Assembly: GCA_019918135.1 (NCBI GenBank) | Contig: WBZZ01006247.1 | Coordinates: 47,501 to 111,500, forward strand | Direction: 5' to 3' | DNA: 64,000 nucleotides | DNA from: Paulinella micropora | Taxonomy: Eukaryota > Cercozoa > Imbricatea > Euglyphida > Paulinellidae | Shown here: positions 36,850 to 47,216 of the stretch, piece after piece | Position numbering within the stretch: the first letter of the stretch is position 1 | How the letters are laid out: the number at the start of each line of letters is the position of its first letter | Position numbers and translations under genes: made by a program | Notes under the pieces: generated by a model | What the model was told of the DNA's origin: nothing | What the model saw: only the letters and a program-made list of their open reading frames with translations | Databases searched by the model: none

Positions 36850-37547
36850 CTTTTTTGGTTTTCCTCATTCCTTGTGTTTGTGTCTTGTTTGATCCAGACC
36901 TGCTTTACGCTGACCTTCCTTACAACATTTCCGACCTTGTTGCTGACATTACCGAAATCAACAAGGAAAGGTTCATCAAATTGCTGAACCAGTTCGGTGT
37001 TGTCGGCAATGCTAACAAGCGCGCCGTCGTTTTCCATCACCATCTGTCCCAGTACAACCTCTTGGTGGAAGCTTTCCAGCAGTGTGGCTACACCACCATC
37101 GAGCCTGTGTTCTGGTACAAGGACAAGTACAACTACCAGGGACACGTCCAGAAGTGGATCAAGGCAGTGGAGTGCGTCATGGTGGCGTTCTACCCGTCCC
37201 AGAGTGCATTTACGCTCAATCTCTCCAGGAACCCGCTTGATCGTCACAACATTTACTCTGTTGCGGTCCCAACGAAAAAACAGAAAGTCACTGGGAGGCC
37301 GGACAAACGAGCCAACGCTTTTGAAAAACCCACGGAGCTGTCAAGACAAATCCTTTCTGATGTTCTTCCCCCGCAGAGCAAGGTGTTGGTTGCTTGCATG
37401 GGCTCTGGCTCGGAGGTCATCGGCGCCCTTCAGGCCAACATGGTCGTCACCGGCTTGGACATCGATGCTGGTCAGGTTCAAAACGCCAAGGATCGCGTCC
37501 GCAAGTTTCTGGAGCCCGGTTCTAAAAAGGGCAGGCCGCCCAAAGCA

Positions 37548-38270
37548 CTGTTCTTCGATGGCTGAAACTGCTTTCATGACCTTTTTGTCACGTTTACCCC
37601 GGGTAAAACAGAAAATTTTGATACATTACAGATATTCCCCCCCCCCCCCAATTGCCGTACGTTGGCAGGTCCAAGTCAAACACACTACAAGTACCGGTGC
37701 AAACGAGAAGGAAAGTCTTGAACCGGTCCGGAGGCACGAAAACGTTCAGGCAAAATTAAAACAATGAAACAAAACGATCAATTTAATGAAAAACGTACTT
37801 TCCAAAAATATGGCATATTTCGAAAACAGTGCCCGAATCCAGGTGCATTACTGGGTAGAAGCGGGAAGAGGGGCAGCGGCATGCATCATCATGACATGCC
37901 AACCGTTGTGGCAATCTTCGGAGCAGAAGGAACCCTCCGCACGCAAGCCATCATCCTTGTCGCAATCGCCTTCCTCTAGGCCGCAGGTGTACTCGCATTG
38001 ATCGTACTCATCACTGCCATCTTTCAGCTTGGCGCCGGTCTTCCACCACCCTTTGTGCACCGTGCTGTTGCATTTCTGGCAAGCGGTGCTGTCAAACTCC
38101 CGCACGTTAAACGTTTCCTCGCACACGCAGCATGTGGCGTGGACAGAAGACTTGTTTCCTCCAATGTAACCTTGCCTTGCAAGCTTCTGGTCGACCTTCC
38201 CGTCGTCATCGTCTTCCGTCTCTTCTGCTTGTTCCTCCACCTTGTCCACAGGGAGCTCTCCTTCCACAGC
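37548..38270. other. Spacer of the inverted repeat
   Basis: 723 bases between the arms. From left to right: the end of the truncated copy; a short palindrome GTTTACCCCGGGTAAAAC near 37592; a C13 run; the motif CGTACGTTGGCAGGTCC near 37655, also found at about 46612; an AT palindrome at 37804-37819; and the C-terminal coding part of the intact minus-strand gene from 37848. The spacer is therefore not a simple loop but holds the 3' end of one gene copy. Confidence 0.7.
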
Positions 38271-41200
38271 TGCTTTGGGCGGCCTGCCCTTTTTAGAACC
38301 GGGCTCCAGAAACTTGCGGACGCGATCCTTGGCGTTTTGAACCTGACCAGCATCGATGTCCAAGCCGGTGACGACCATGTTGGCCTGAAGGGCGCCGATG
38401 ACCTCCGAGCCAGAGCCCATGCAAGCAACCAACACCTTGCTCTGCGGGGGAAGAACATCAGAAAGGATTTGTCTTGACAGCTCCGTGGGTTTTTCAAAAG
38501 CGTTGGCTCGTTTGTCCGGCCTCCCAGTGACTTTCTGTTTTTTCGTTGGGACCGCAACAGAGTAAATGTTGTGACGATCAAGCGGGTTCCTGGAGAGATT
38601 GAGCGTAAATGCACTCTGGGACGGGTAGAACGCCACCATGACGCACTCCACTGCCTTGATCCACTTCTGGACGTGTCCCTGGTAGTTGTACTTGTCCTTG
38701 TACCAGAACACAGGCTCGATGGTGGTGTAGCCACACTGCTGGAAAGCTTCCACCAAGAGGTTGTACTGGGACAGATGGTGATGGAAAACGACGGCGCGCT
38801 TGTTAGCATTGCCGACAACACCGAACTGGTTCAGCAATTTGATGAACCTTTCCTTGTTGATTTCGGTAATGTCAGCAACAAGGTCGGAAATGTTGTAAGG
38901 AAGGTCAGCGTAAAGCAGGTCTGGATCAAACAAGACACAAACACAAGGAATGAGGAAAACCAAAAAAGAAAAATATGGCATATTTTCAATTGATGGAAAA
39001 GTAAGGGAGACCAAAACTGCCATGCACTAGATCAGGGTTCTGCGCCATATTGAACATGTCTTGGACGAGAATCGTAGCGTTGCCGAAATGGATCCGCTGA
39101 TCTTCAGAGATGGTTGCCTGTAAAAAAAATAAAAAAAAAATATATATAAAAAAGACATATTTTCAAACAAGTCTTCAAGAGCATGCAACAGGAGGTCTCA
39201 GAACCTGTGGCTGTTCAACTTCTTCGCCGGAGAGACGTTTGAGTGCTGCCTGGATCCAGGTCTTGACGTAAACTTCCAGGTTGTCAGGAAGGGAGCGGTC
39301 CTTCTTTTTTTGCAGGTAGAGGATGTCCACAGTGCGAGCAAGGATTGCCCTGCCTTCATCGTTGTCAAGCTGGGGGACTTTTTCACACAAATCCTTCCAC
39401 TGTTTGCCGACGTAAACACCGTCGATTTCAAAAAACCCCATGTTGTCAGCAAGGTCCAGGATCATGTCCTGCAGCGAGATGAGGCAGACGTACTTCTTCT
39501 GCTCCAGAAAAAACCTCTTCATGGTTTGCTTCACTTCGCTTGGCTTGCCTTGCTGGAGGTCCTCAATCAATTGTTGCATTTCTTCCACTAGACCGGGCTT
39601 GTCCTTGCGGATGTTGTGAAGTTCGTTGATGCTTTCGATGATTGCCTGGTTCTTAGGCATGTCAGAACGAACGCCGCCAGGGGAAAGAAGCTTCAGCCAG
39701 CACTTCCAAAGCTCACCGGTGTTCGAAGCGACGTAAGTCCACATGGAACCGAAAGTCGGCAAGGGGATGTTGTGGGAAAGGGCGAAGTCCCTCTTCCATG
39801 AGGTCAGGTACTTGTTGCAGGAAGATTCATTCTGGTCCTTGAGACGAGCCATTCCAGCGTAACCTTGATCGTGCGCAGAAATGCAGTTTTCGCCGAATGT
39901 GTTTTTACGGTGGACGTCAGCAACAGTGTTCTCGAAGACGCCAAGAAAACTGACGGATTGACGACCTTCATCGTTCCAACGAACGAAACGAAGAGCTTCC
40001 ACGTGAATGACCTGGAATTTCGTGTTCGAGGGTTCTTCTCTGTGAAGTTGCTGAATTGCATGGCTGGAATGAAGACCAACGATCGCCTGCAGGGGAACTT
40101 CCCGTCCTGGATGGCCTTGCGAAGAAAGTTCTTGATCTTGGCCTGGCCCTTGACTGGCAGGCTCGTGAAGTCCATCTTGGGCCTTTCCTTTTCTACAAGC
40201 CCAGCCGAAATCCACACAGCCTGAAAGTCTTTCAAGGCTCTCTCGTCAACGAAAGGAGGGGATTCCAAGAGAGAATTGTCGGCGTCGTCCAGCCCCAGCT
40301 TTCCGGGATTGACAACTTCTTTCGGATCTCGGATCCAACCCACCCACTGGATCTTCCTGTTGGGATCCTGAGACTTTTTAAAATTCTCTGCGAGTTGCTT
40401 GACATGCTCTGAGTCGAGCAAACGATCAGTCACTGCCCTGTGGGGTTGGGTAGCGATGGCGTCTGGAATGGCCTGCACGTTCTTGTAAGTCATGCTGGCA
40501 AGGGCTTTGGCGGCTTCCTTCATCTTCAGTGCGGTGTCTGCACAGAACAATATGGCATATTTTTCAACAAAAGAGCAAAAGAAAAGGGGGCTGACCCTTG
40601 ATGTACGCATTCTTCTCAGCTTTCTGCCTGTCAGCCTCCGAGCGATTCTTTCCCGTGCCCTTTTCCCCCTTCATCCTGCGCTTCTTCTCGGGTTGTTCGG
40701 ACCCTTCCGGCGAGGCCTCCGGTTTGCGTTTTCCAGTTGGATCAGGTGTGGAGGCTGAAGAAGAAGACGACGCCGGAGACAGGGGAACCGGGGGTGGGGC
40801 AGAAGATGACGAGGATGAAGACGGTGTCGCGGAAGTGGCAGAGGAGCTCCTGGCCAGAGGCGTGATGGTTCCAACCGCCGCCTTGGGCTGTTTTTTGTTC
40901 GAGGGGATGGACAGTAATGGAGTGGATTTTGAGGAACTGCTCGATGAAGAGCTGGAAGAAGTACTCGACGAAGAGCTCGAAGGCTGTGTGGCAGCAGGGG
41001 CTGAAGACGCGAGGCTTTGGGGCCTGGCTGCAGCTAGCTGAGCAGAAACACGACGAGCGAGGGCAAGGTCGGCGGGTGCAGGTTCCACTTCGTTTTCGCC
41101 TGCCACAACCTCAGTAGCTGCAACACTGCCCTGAGAATTCGGGGCGCGGATTGCAGCACTACCAAGAGAATTGGCGGGATGGAAAACAGAGGAAGGATCA

Positions 41201-42074
41201 GCCTGCGAATCAGCGATTGGCCCCTTGGCCTCCTCCTTGGAACCATCCTAAGTTGAAAAATATGGCATATTTTTCAACACGAGACAATGATGACGTCGCG
41301 GTGGAAGATGTGTCTCGGATGAAAAAATATGACATATTTTTGAGACACGGGCAAACAAAAACGAAGTGGAGCAAAGAATCGTGAGACATTGAAGCTCACA
41401 AGAAAAATATGGCATATTTTTGTTTGAAGACCTTAGCCTGCTCATCCATCTCATTTTGAAATTGCTTGAGGTAATTGTTCACAGCTCCTACACCCGAGAG
41501 CAAAAACAAAAAATCATAGTGACACGAAGCCAAAAAAACAGTTCGGGCAAGCATGGCAGCCATGAACTCACAGCCCATAATTGAAACGTTTAACTTGTTC
41601 AAATTCAAGCAACAACTAGAACAACAGACACAAAGCAACAACAAACAACTAGAACAAAGGAGAGAGAGCTTGCTGACTTGTAGGAGCTGCCGCGTTTGGG
41701 CCTTTGGAGAACATGTCGTACAACTTCTCTTCCCAGGTCACATCCGCAGGCCAGCACACGTAGTAAGCTGTCGTCAGGCACAGTTCATCGAGCAAGGCAA
41801 ACGTCTTGAATTCTCCAGCTTCGTCTTGGTTTGTGTCGTTGACCCAGACCTGGACGTGCCAAAGTCGAGGGTTGTACTGGTAACTAGTAGCACCTTTTGG
41901 CTTCAACGCAACTTCCACACAAAACCGAGATCGAAAGAAAGAGCTCTCGATTTGACCCATGTCGTCACTCCCATGCTCTCCACCAAACTCCAGCTCAGAG
42001 ACAATGAGCTTCATGTCAGGTGAGATCCACCATTTGTAGGTTATGTAAGACTTGTCGACAGAGGGACCACCCAT
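37848..42074 (-). CDS. DNA N-methyltransferase-like protein with Cys-rich PHD-like C-terminus (six exons)
   Basis: Inferred minus-strand exons: 42074-41678, 41487-41432, 41248-40598, 40540-39208, 39118-39018 and 38920-37848, joined across GT-AG introns that keep phase. The start is put at 'MGGPSVDKSY' because an acceptor-like sequence lies just upstream. The order is a beta-rich N-terminus; a Ser-rich and Lys-rich linker; a charged helical region; then 'IHFGNATILVQDMF', 'LLYADLPYNIS' and 'ACMGSGSEVIGALQANMVV'. Catalytic motif before SAM-binding motif is the beta-class N4/N6 DNA methyltransferase order; the usual [DNS]PP[YF] reads DLPY here. An acidic linker and a Cys/His-rich end ('CCVCEETFNVREF', 'CQKCNSTVH') resemble a PHD or related zinc finger. 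Exon 40540-39208 changes frame partway, so the gene may be inactive or an intron was missed. Host gene or cargo of an unknown element cannot be decided. Confidence 0.6.
38271..41755 (-). repeat. Right arm of 3.49-kb inverted repeat
   Basis: Reverse complement of 34061-37547. This arm continues into unique sequence at both ends that completes the gene (exon 1 to 42074, last exon to 37848), so it is the parental copy and the left arm the derived one. Confidence 0.97.
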
Positions 42075-42099
42075 GATGTGTGTTCGGAAAGCGATTTTG

Positions 42100-42604
42100 A
42101 GAGTGCAACAATCTAGACACCGAAAAAAAGTGCTCAAGTTGACCGGAAGCGGTCACGAAGAAAAAAAAAAATGAAGTTAGGCCTGAAAACATGTGTTTTT
42201 TTGTTTCATTTTGATAGGGACGGAAAGGTCACGCTCATATGGTGAAATGCAATCAAAAATGGCAAACGGACCCAGTCCGGCCACTCGTTCCCAAAAACTG
42301 ACGTCCAAAACCAGTTTTTGTGCCTTGGTGGCACCGAGTGTGGGCTCAAACCGGCTCACTTTGGAAAATATGCCATATTTTTTTTTCTGAGACATCCTTT
42401 GAAAGTGATTTTTTTCCCTTTTTTTCCGGACGGATTTGTTTGAAAAGGTTCCGGTGTCGGAATATGCCATATTTGTGTTTTCCGACAACCCTTGTAAAAC
42501 CATTCTCGCCACTTCTGTTTTTTTTTTTTTTTTTTTTTTTTTTTGACAATATTAGGTTCTTTGGCGAGGCTACCTGTCTGCGCTGAGAAGTTATTTCGTT
42601 GCAG
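42100..42604. other. Intergenic or upstream intron sequence with two AT palindromes
   Basis: No exon is supported. AT palindromes lie at 42365-42383 (exact core) and near 42461-42475 (shorter). A T26 run lies at about 42519-42544. The stretch separates the divergent minus-strand methyltransferase gene from the plus-strand gene that follows, so it may hold promoters for both. Confidence 0.5.
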
Positions 42605-43165
42605 TGGCAAAATCGATTCAGGGCACTCCTTTTGTTCCTGATTGCAACACCTTCGCAGAAGAAGACCTGAAAATCAAGAAAGCTGTCTCCAGTAAGTTGC
42701 CTGTAACACGTTCAATGCATTTTTTTTCTCTTGTGGTCACTCGTGGTCAGGCGATTTCATGGGTTTTGGCTTCGAAGCTTGGGTGAAAATGTTCGCGCCT
42801 GACAGACTTTACAGATTTTGGCACAAGTTAGCGCATGCCAGGCATCAGAACGGTCAGTTCCGCAAAATTGAAGAACATGACGCCCAAGTTCTTTTGTCGG
42901 AGGGCAGACAAGCGTTTTCGTGCTTCCTTCTTTTCGTCATGCTTCAACAGGGTCAGCGTTTTCTCCAGTGGGAGCTTGACTTGTGCCTTGAACTCAAGCA
43001 TCGAGGACTAAGCAGGAAGGACTCGATGTTTTGTCCTCGTTTGGAAGAGTGATTCCGATCAGGAGCTTTGATCGCCACCGCAAAATTCGCCTTCAGGAAA
43101 TCAAGACATCTCTAAGGTTCTTTCCTCCCCCCTCCTTTACGCATGGATGAGCATGAACTGTTTTC

Positions 43166-43256
43166 AAAAATATGCAATATTTTTTGTCTTTTCAAAAATG
43201 TTGCCCTTGGTTGTACTTCCCAACAAGTGTAGTTTCGAAAAATATGACATATTTTT
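43166..43256. repeat. Two intronic AT palindromes
   Basis: Copies at 43166-43184 (middle AA instead of NC) and 43238-43256 (AAAAATATGACATATTTTT), within noncoding sequence of the plus-strand gene. Confidence 0.85.
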
Positions 43257-43619
43257 CTTATCTGAAATGTTTTCTGAAACCCACAAGTACAATTTCTTTC
43301 ATTACTTGTACTTTAACTCTTGCAAATCCTCGATGTAAACAATCACAAAAATCTCGGTTCTCTGCGGATGGACTGGTTTTTGCTGCTCTTCTTCGTCTTT
43401 TGGCCATCAGATTTGCAAAAGACGAGGAAGAGAAATCACCACTGTCTACGGTCGCAAGTAGTTCTTGCTCTTCTGACTTTTGGGACAAGGCCAGAAGAGC
43501 AAAAACTCAAACTCTTGCTGGTCGTCTTCGGACTCCTGTCTGTCCTATTACTGGCTGGCTGGAAAGCAATGCCAGGTGGAGTTTACTTCTGAAGCACAAT
43601 GTTACAATCTCCATCTTGC

Positions 43620-43920
43620 ATTGTTGACCCTTGAAGCTTCGTTACTGATGGAGGGTTGTGGCAAGAAATTACAAATTTCTTCCTCAGTAAAATTTCTTGC
43701 TATTTTACTTGCTCCGATTCTTTATCTGACCCCTACGGTCGTTACTGGGTGCGCAGCGCCGAAAAAAAACAAGTAGCTGTTTTTTTCTGCGCTGCTCCAT
43801 CCCTGGTGAAACTTGTTTCTCATTTAGCGGAGGGTACTGGCATGCAATTACAAATTTCTTGCGCTTTAAAATTGCATTCCAATGATCTTCTTCTGACCCT
43901 TGAAGCTTCGTTACTTGTTT
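43620..43920. repeat. Diverged direct repeat inside noncoding DNA
   Basis: 'TGACCCTTGAAGCTTCGTTACT' occurs near 43624 and again near 43896 with one or no change. 'ATTACAAATTTCTT' occurs near 43670 and near 43848, each followed by an AAAATT-rich stretch. Together they suggest a local duplication of roughly 200-270 bases. A (TTG)n tract follows at 44016-44046. Confidence 0.55.
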
Positions 43921-44016
43921 TTTCCATTGTGCCCTGTCCAGAGGGACCAGGCAGAGTGGAAGAACCACTCAAACTGGTTGCAGAGTTTTTTTTTTTCATG
44001 TTTTTTATGTCTTTTT

Positions 44017-44047
<31 letters not shown>

Positions 44048-44619
44048 CAGTGTGGAGGAGAAACGAGCCGACGACCTGAAGTCTACTTGGTTCGACAACT
44101 TCGCAACCAGCTTGAAGTTTCGGAACGTCGGAGTGCCGAACGTTGGGAGTGGCCCCTACAACAACGGCCTCTGGACTGTTTTCGGACTTCTGAAATCTCA
44201 GCGCCAGAACCCTCCCAGCATGGTGCTTCGCGCGGGCCAGGTCGATGCTTTTCCAGAGGATTTGTTTGATGACGCGGTCGTTGCCTTGACCCGAGCTAAC
44301 ATGAGAGAGCTTCAAACCAACAACGGTGATTTCAAACGATTTTTTGATGATTCTGTCTCCAAACAGTGCACCAGGATTCCGCTTTGTTTGCCCCCGGAGT
44401 TGTCAGTCGACACCCGGCCCGGCAATGAACCGGTTGTTTTCAAAGGTCTGCGAATGAAGGACCAGAACATTGCGTCGAACGACGCCCTCATCAGACTTCT
44501 CAGTCGAGAAACTTGATTTACAGCATCGCCGTTCGGAAGTTTGGCGTTTCCAGCTTTTTACTGTAGATTCTAACATTTACAAGCGGATTTACAAGGTAGT
44601 AATTCTGTGCATGCATTCG

Positions 44620-44638
44620 AAAAATATGGTATATTTTT
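44620..44638. repeat. Intronic AT palindrome
   Basis: AAAAATATGGTATATTTTT, 15 bases before the inferred acceptor at 44653. Confidence 0.85.
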
Positions 44639-45018
44639 TAATTGATGTCACAGGCCTTGTACGATCGAAGCCGGGGTTTGTCGCACTTGAAGTCCTGGAT
44701 GTGTGTCTTCTTGGGTCATTGGCATGTTCACAAGTTCCTTTGTGTCTTGATTTGGCGTGAGTTTAAGCGCCAGGTTTTTGGGCCCCTTTGGCATGAGCTG
44801 TTTCCTTCCAAAAAGTTCAGGATCAAACCTAGACTCAAGACGATTTCGGCGATCATGGCCTACGTTCGTCTGGCTTACCCCTTCGTTCAAGCCGACCTGC
44901 TCGACAATTTCCAGTTCAATTACCAGCTCACCCCTGCGCAGAGGGCCAACCTCGGAGGTTTGCTGGTTTTGTTTGAGTGGTTCATGCCAGTGGTCAGCCA
45001 GCCATGTTTGTGAGGTTT

Positions 45019-45036
45019 AAAAATATGTTATATTTT
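45019..45036. repeat. Intronic AT palindrome
   Basis: AAAAATATGTTATATTTTT-like copy, about 17 bases before the inferred acceptor at 45053. Confidence 0.85.
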
Positions 45037-46115
45037 TCTTCTTTGTGTTTCAGGCCCAAGATCTTGGCTGCGTGATCAGGGAGAACATGCCTGACTAGAT
45101 TTTTGCTTACTTGCATCGCGCCCTCCATGTCCTTCTCCACTTCCGAGCTAACGAGTACTCACACGTTTTGTGCCTGCACCTTCTGACCCTCAACTACTGG
45201 AGGCACCACCAGCATCCGGCGTGGAGGGCCTTTTTGTCACGACCCTCGGATCTTTTCTGAAGAGCGTTGCGAAGCAAACCTCAGCACCGTAGCGAGGCAC
45301 TCTCTCTCACAGACCCCATGCGATTCGACGTCAAGCAAGTCGAGCAGACCCTGTTGCTGGTAACTCACAGTCGAGGCAATGTGGCGCCTCCTTCTGAGTC
45401 CCAAGGCCAAAAGATCGACCCTCGTGGTGAGGAAGTCAAGATTGCTTACAACTTCTTGTCTGATCTGATCGAGGACATTGTTCATGACCGTGCGAGAATG
45501 TACCCAGCCGGGGCAGCCCTTGACTGGGATTCGAAAGAAGACATGAAACAAAGACTTGTTGCCTTCGATCTCAAGGTCAAGGTCATAAATGATGTGTTGC
45601 AGAAGTTTGCCCAAAACGTGGATCGGTGTCGACGACTGACTGTTTTGGACTGGCTGGTGACTGTTTGTGCCGCCATTGAAGACGGACTCGTTGACGATCC
45701 AGACGAAAACGTTGATTTGGCCCGTGCGGAGTCAGGTGTGATTAGTCTCAGTAGTGCATTGTCCTCCATGTCTTCTGGGGATCAACCGCCGGATGGCAAG
45801 GCACGTTCATCCCAGAACCGCATTTTGCATCGCCCTCGCCGAAGATGCCGCCGAGGTGAGGCACCTGCTTCTGACGGCGAGGACACTGACGGCATGGCGC
45901 AGAGCGAAGCAGGAGACACTTCCGACAGTTCTGACAGTGATGTGTCCCAATTTACAGAATCAGCATCTACTGTCGCCTCCGAGTCAGTGCAGCAGTCTTT
46001 GAGGCCTCCTGAGCGCAGAGCTGCACGTGGCGCCCGGGCATCCACATGGCAGCTTCGGTTCTTTGAGGACATTCAGTCGGGGGCTTCTTCTTCCTCCCAG
46101 CAGAACACCATGTAG

Positions 46116-46730
46116 TGCACGTTGTTTTTAGTTTACACTGACAGCTTTGATGATGGTTGTTCCTCTCTTCGGTTCAGATTTAAGGTTTTCGGGCATTCTT
46201 TAGCTTTGTTGATTGTTGCCAACCGGTCATCGCTACAAGTTTTTTTAATTGTTAAACTTCAAAAATATGACATATTTTGTTTCATGGAAATTCATGCTTC
46301 GGATTTCTGTGTTTGTCCCATGGAAAGGTTCGCTTTCCGTTTTCGCAGCACCTCACCGGTTGGCTTTTACAACTTGACCGGTTTCCAAGCTACCCTTCTT
46401 CAATCTTGACTCACGCGTTCCTGCACAAACAACCCTGTCATGCTTTTCGTCCCTTCATTTCTTCTGTCGAGTCGTTGTTTGTAGTCAGGTTTTTTTTCCA
46501 GCACGAGTTGAAACTTGAAAAATATGGCATATTTTCGTCTTGTGAACATGGGCATGTTTTTATTAATTACAAAAATGATATTTTACCCCTCCGGAGGGGT
46601 AAATGAAGCCGTACGTTGGCAGGTCCAAGTATATGTTGTCAGCAACCTGAAGGAAACGCAAGGTGCCACCAGTGAAAGTTTTGCCGACCGGTCCAGACCA
46701 GGTGTGGTTGCTGACAAATATGTACTACTA
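46116..46730 (+). other. 3' flank of the unknown gene: palindromes and shared end motif
   Basis: No gene was recognised. AT palindromes lie at 46261-46278 and 46518-46535. Near 46573 a perfect palindrome TTTACCCCTCCGGAGGGGTAAA-like hairpin (11-base stem) is followed at about 46610 by CGTACGTTGGCAGGTCC, the same pair and order as at 37592 and 37655. An imperfect inverted repeat (TTGTCAGCAACC near 46640, GGTTGCTGACAA near 46706) follows directly. These could be transcript-end signals or an element end. Confidence 0.6.
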
Positions 46731-47216
46731 AGTACTAGATGTAAGATGTACTAGATGTATACTAGGTATGACGTATATTTGAAATATTTGTCGTCAGGTA
46801 AAAGCTGTACGGTGGAAAGCAGTACAATTCTACTAGTTCTACTAAATTGTTTTCTGCAAATGTTCTTGTTTCCCATCGATATCGCGATCGATATCGATAT
46901 CGATATCGAAATCGTCATGATCAGCATGCATATGCGCATGCGCATGCGCAAGTGAGCAGGCATGCGCAGCTTCAAGGCCGGTCGCTAGCGCTACTCATAC
47001 CCAAATATTATAATTAATATTTATGTTTACACAAAACTTACGTATACATTTCTTGTCAAAAAGATTATTTAAGAACTAGTACTAGTAGTACTAGAACAAG
47101 ACATGATCTAGATCTGGGAACTCACATGCACTGATATCTATCATGAACAAAGTTGCGCATGCAGTGGGGCTGAACAAGCAATTTCTCAGTCAGAGACTAG
47201 AGAGATGCTGATTGAC
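46731..47216. other. CTAG-rich and alternating purine-pyrimidine sequence
   Basis: No gene was seen. Many overlapping CTAG/ACTAGT palindromes lie near 46730-46850 and 47075-47110. A (ATCGAT/ATATCG)n stretch at 46876-46912 and an alternating 'CATATGCGCATGCGCATGCG' stretch at about 46928-46952 are prone to cruciform or Z-DNA forms. Confidence 0.7.

Larger units (their letters stand above)
34061..37547 (+). repeat. Left arm of 3.49-kb inverted repeat
   Basis: These 3487 bases are the reverse complement of 38271-41755 (3485 bases). Translations from the two arms are identical over runs of up to 346 codons. By eye I find only a few differences, all near 34.5/41.3 kb. The arm starts inside exon 1 and stops inside the last exon of the methyltransferase-like gene. 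Confidence 0.97.
34061..37565 (+). pseudogene. Truncated copy of the methyltransferase-PHD gene
   Basis: This is the plus-strand copy of the gene at 37848-42074. Inferred exons are 34061-34138 (5' truncated), 34329-34384, 34568-35219, 35278-36610, 36700-36800 and 36898-37547. The GT-AG introns between them keep phase at each junction. The copy lacks the start and about the first 100 codons. After 'KKGRPPKA' it runs into unrelated sequence ending 'LFFDG', so the Cys-rich C-terminus is absent. Within 35278-36610 the reading frame differs between the first and second halves. The other arm does the same, so the change predates the duplication or marks an intron I could not place. It is unlikely to encode a working protein. 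Confidence 0.75.
42605..46115 (+). pseudogene. Intron-bearing gene of unknown family (copy 1)
   Basis: Inferred exons include 42605-42691, 42751-about 43050, 44051-about 44515, 44654-about 44993 and 45054-46115. The first intron has a GTAAGT donor and is in phase; acceptors at 44050, 44653 and 45053 end in CAG. Readable blocks are 'GFGFEAWVKMFAPDRLYRFW', 'VFLGHWHVHKFLCVLIWREF', 'GPLWHELFPSKKFR' and 'FRANEYSHVLCLHLLTLNYW', ending in a Ser/Asp-rich tail. The GxWHxxK block followed by a conserved helical region loosely recalls transposase-like DUF6589 proteins, a weak guess. Exon 45054-46115 has two in-frame stops in its first part (near 45098 and 45257), one where the minus-strand copy reads through, so this copy is probably dead. 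43050-44050 holds no clear exon. Confidence 0.55.

Noticed and set aside
38024-38821. Alternative long frames overlapping the methyltransferase exons (also 36997-37767)
   Set aside because: They are shadow frames in another phase, rich in Ser/Arg/Trp with no motif, duplicated only because the DNA is.
34061-41755. Palindrome arms as terminal inverted repeats of a DNA transposon
   Set aside because: The arms begin and end inside exons of one gene, and one arm is contained within a longer copy, so they are a duplicated gene piece rather than transposon ends.
43656-44050. 5' extension of the exon starting at 44051
   Set aside because: It crosses a T-rich and (TTG)n tract ending in a CAG acceptor, so it reads as intron.
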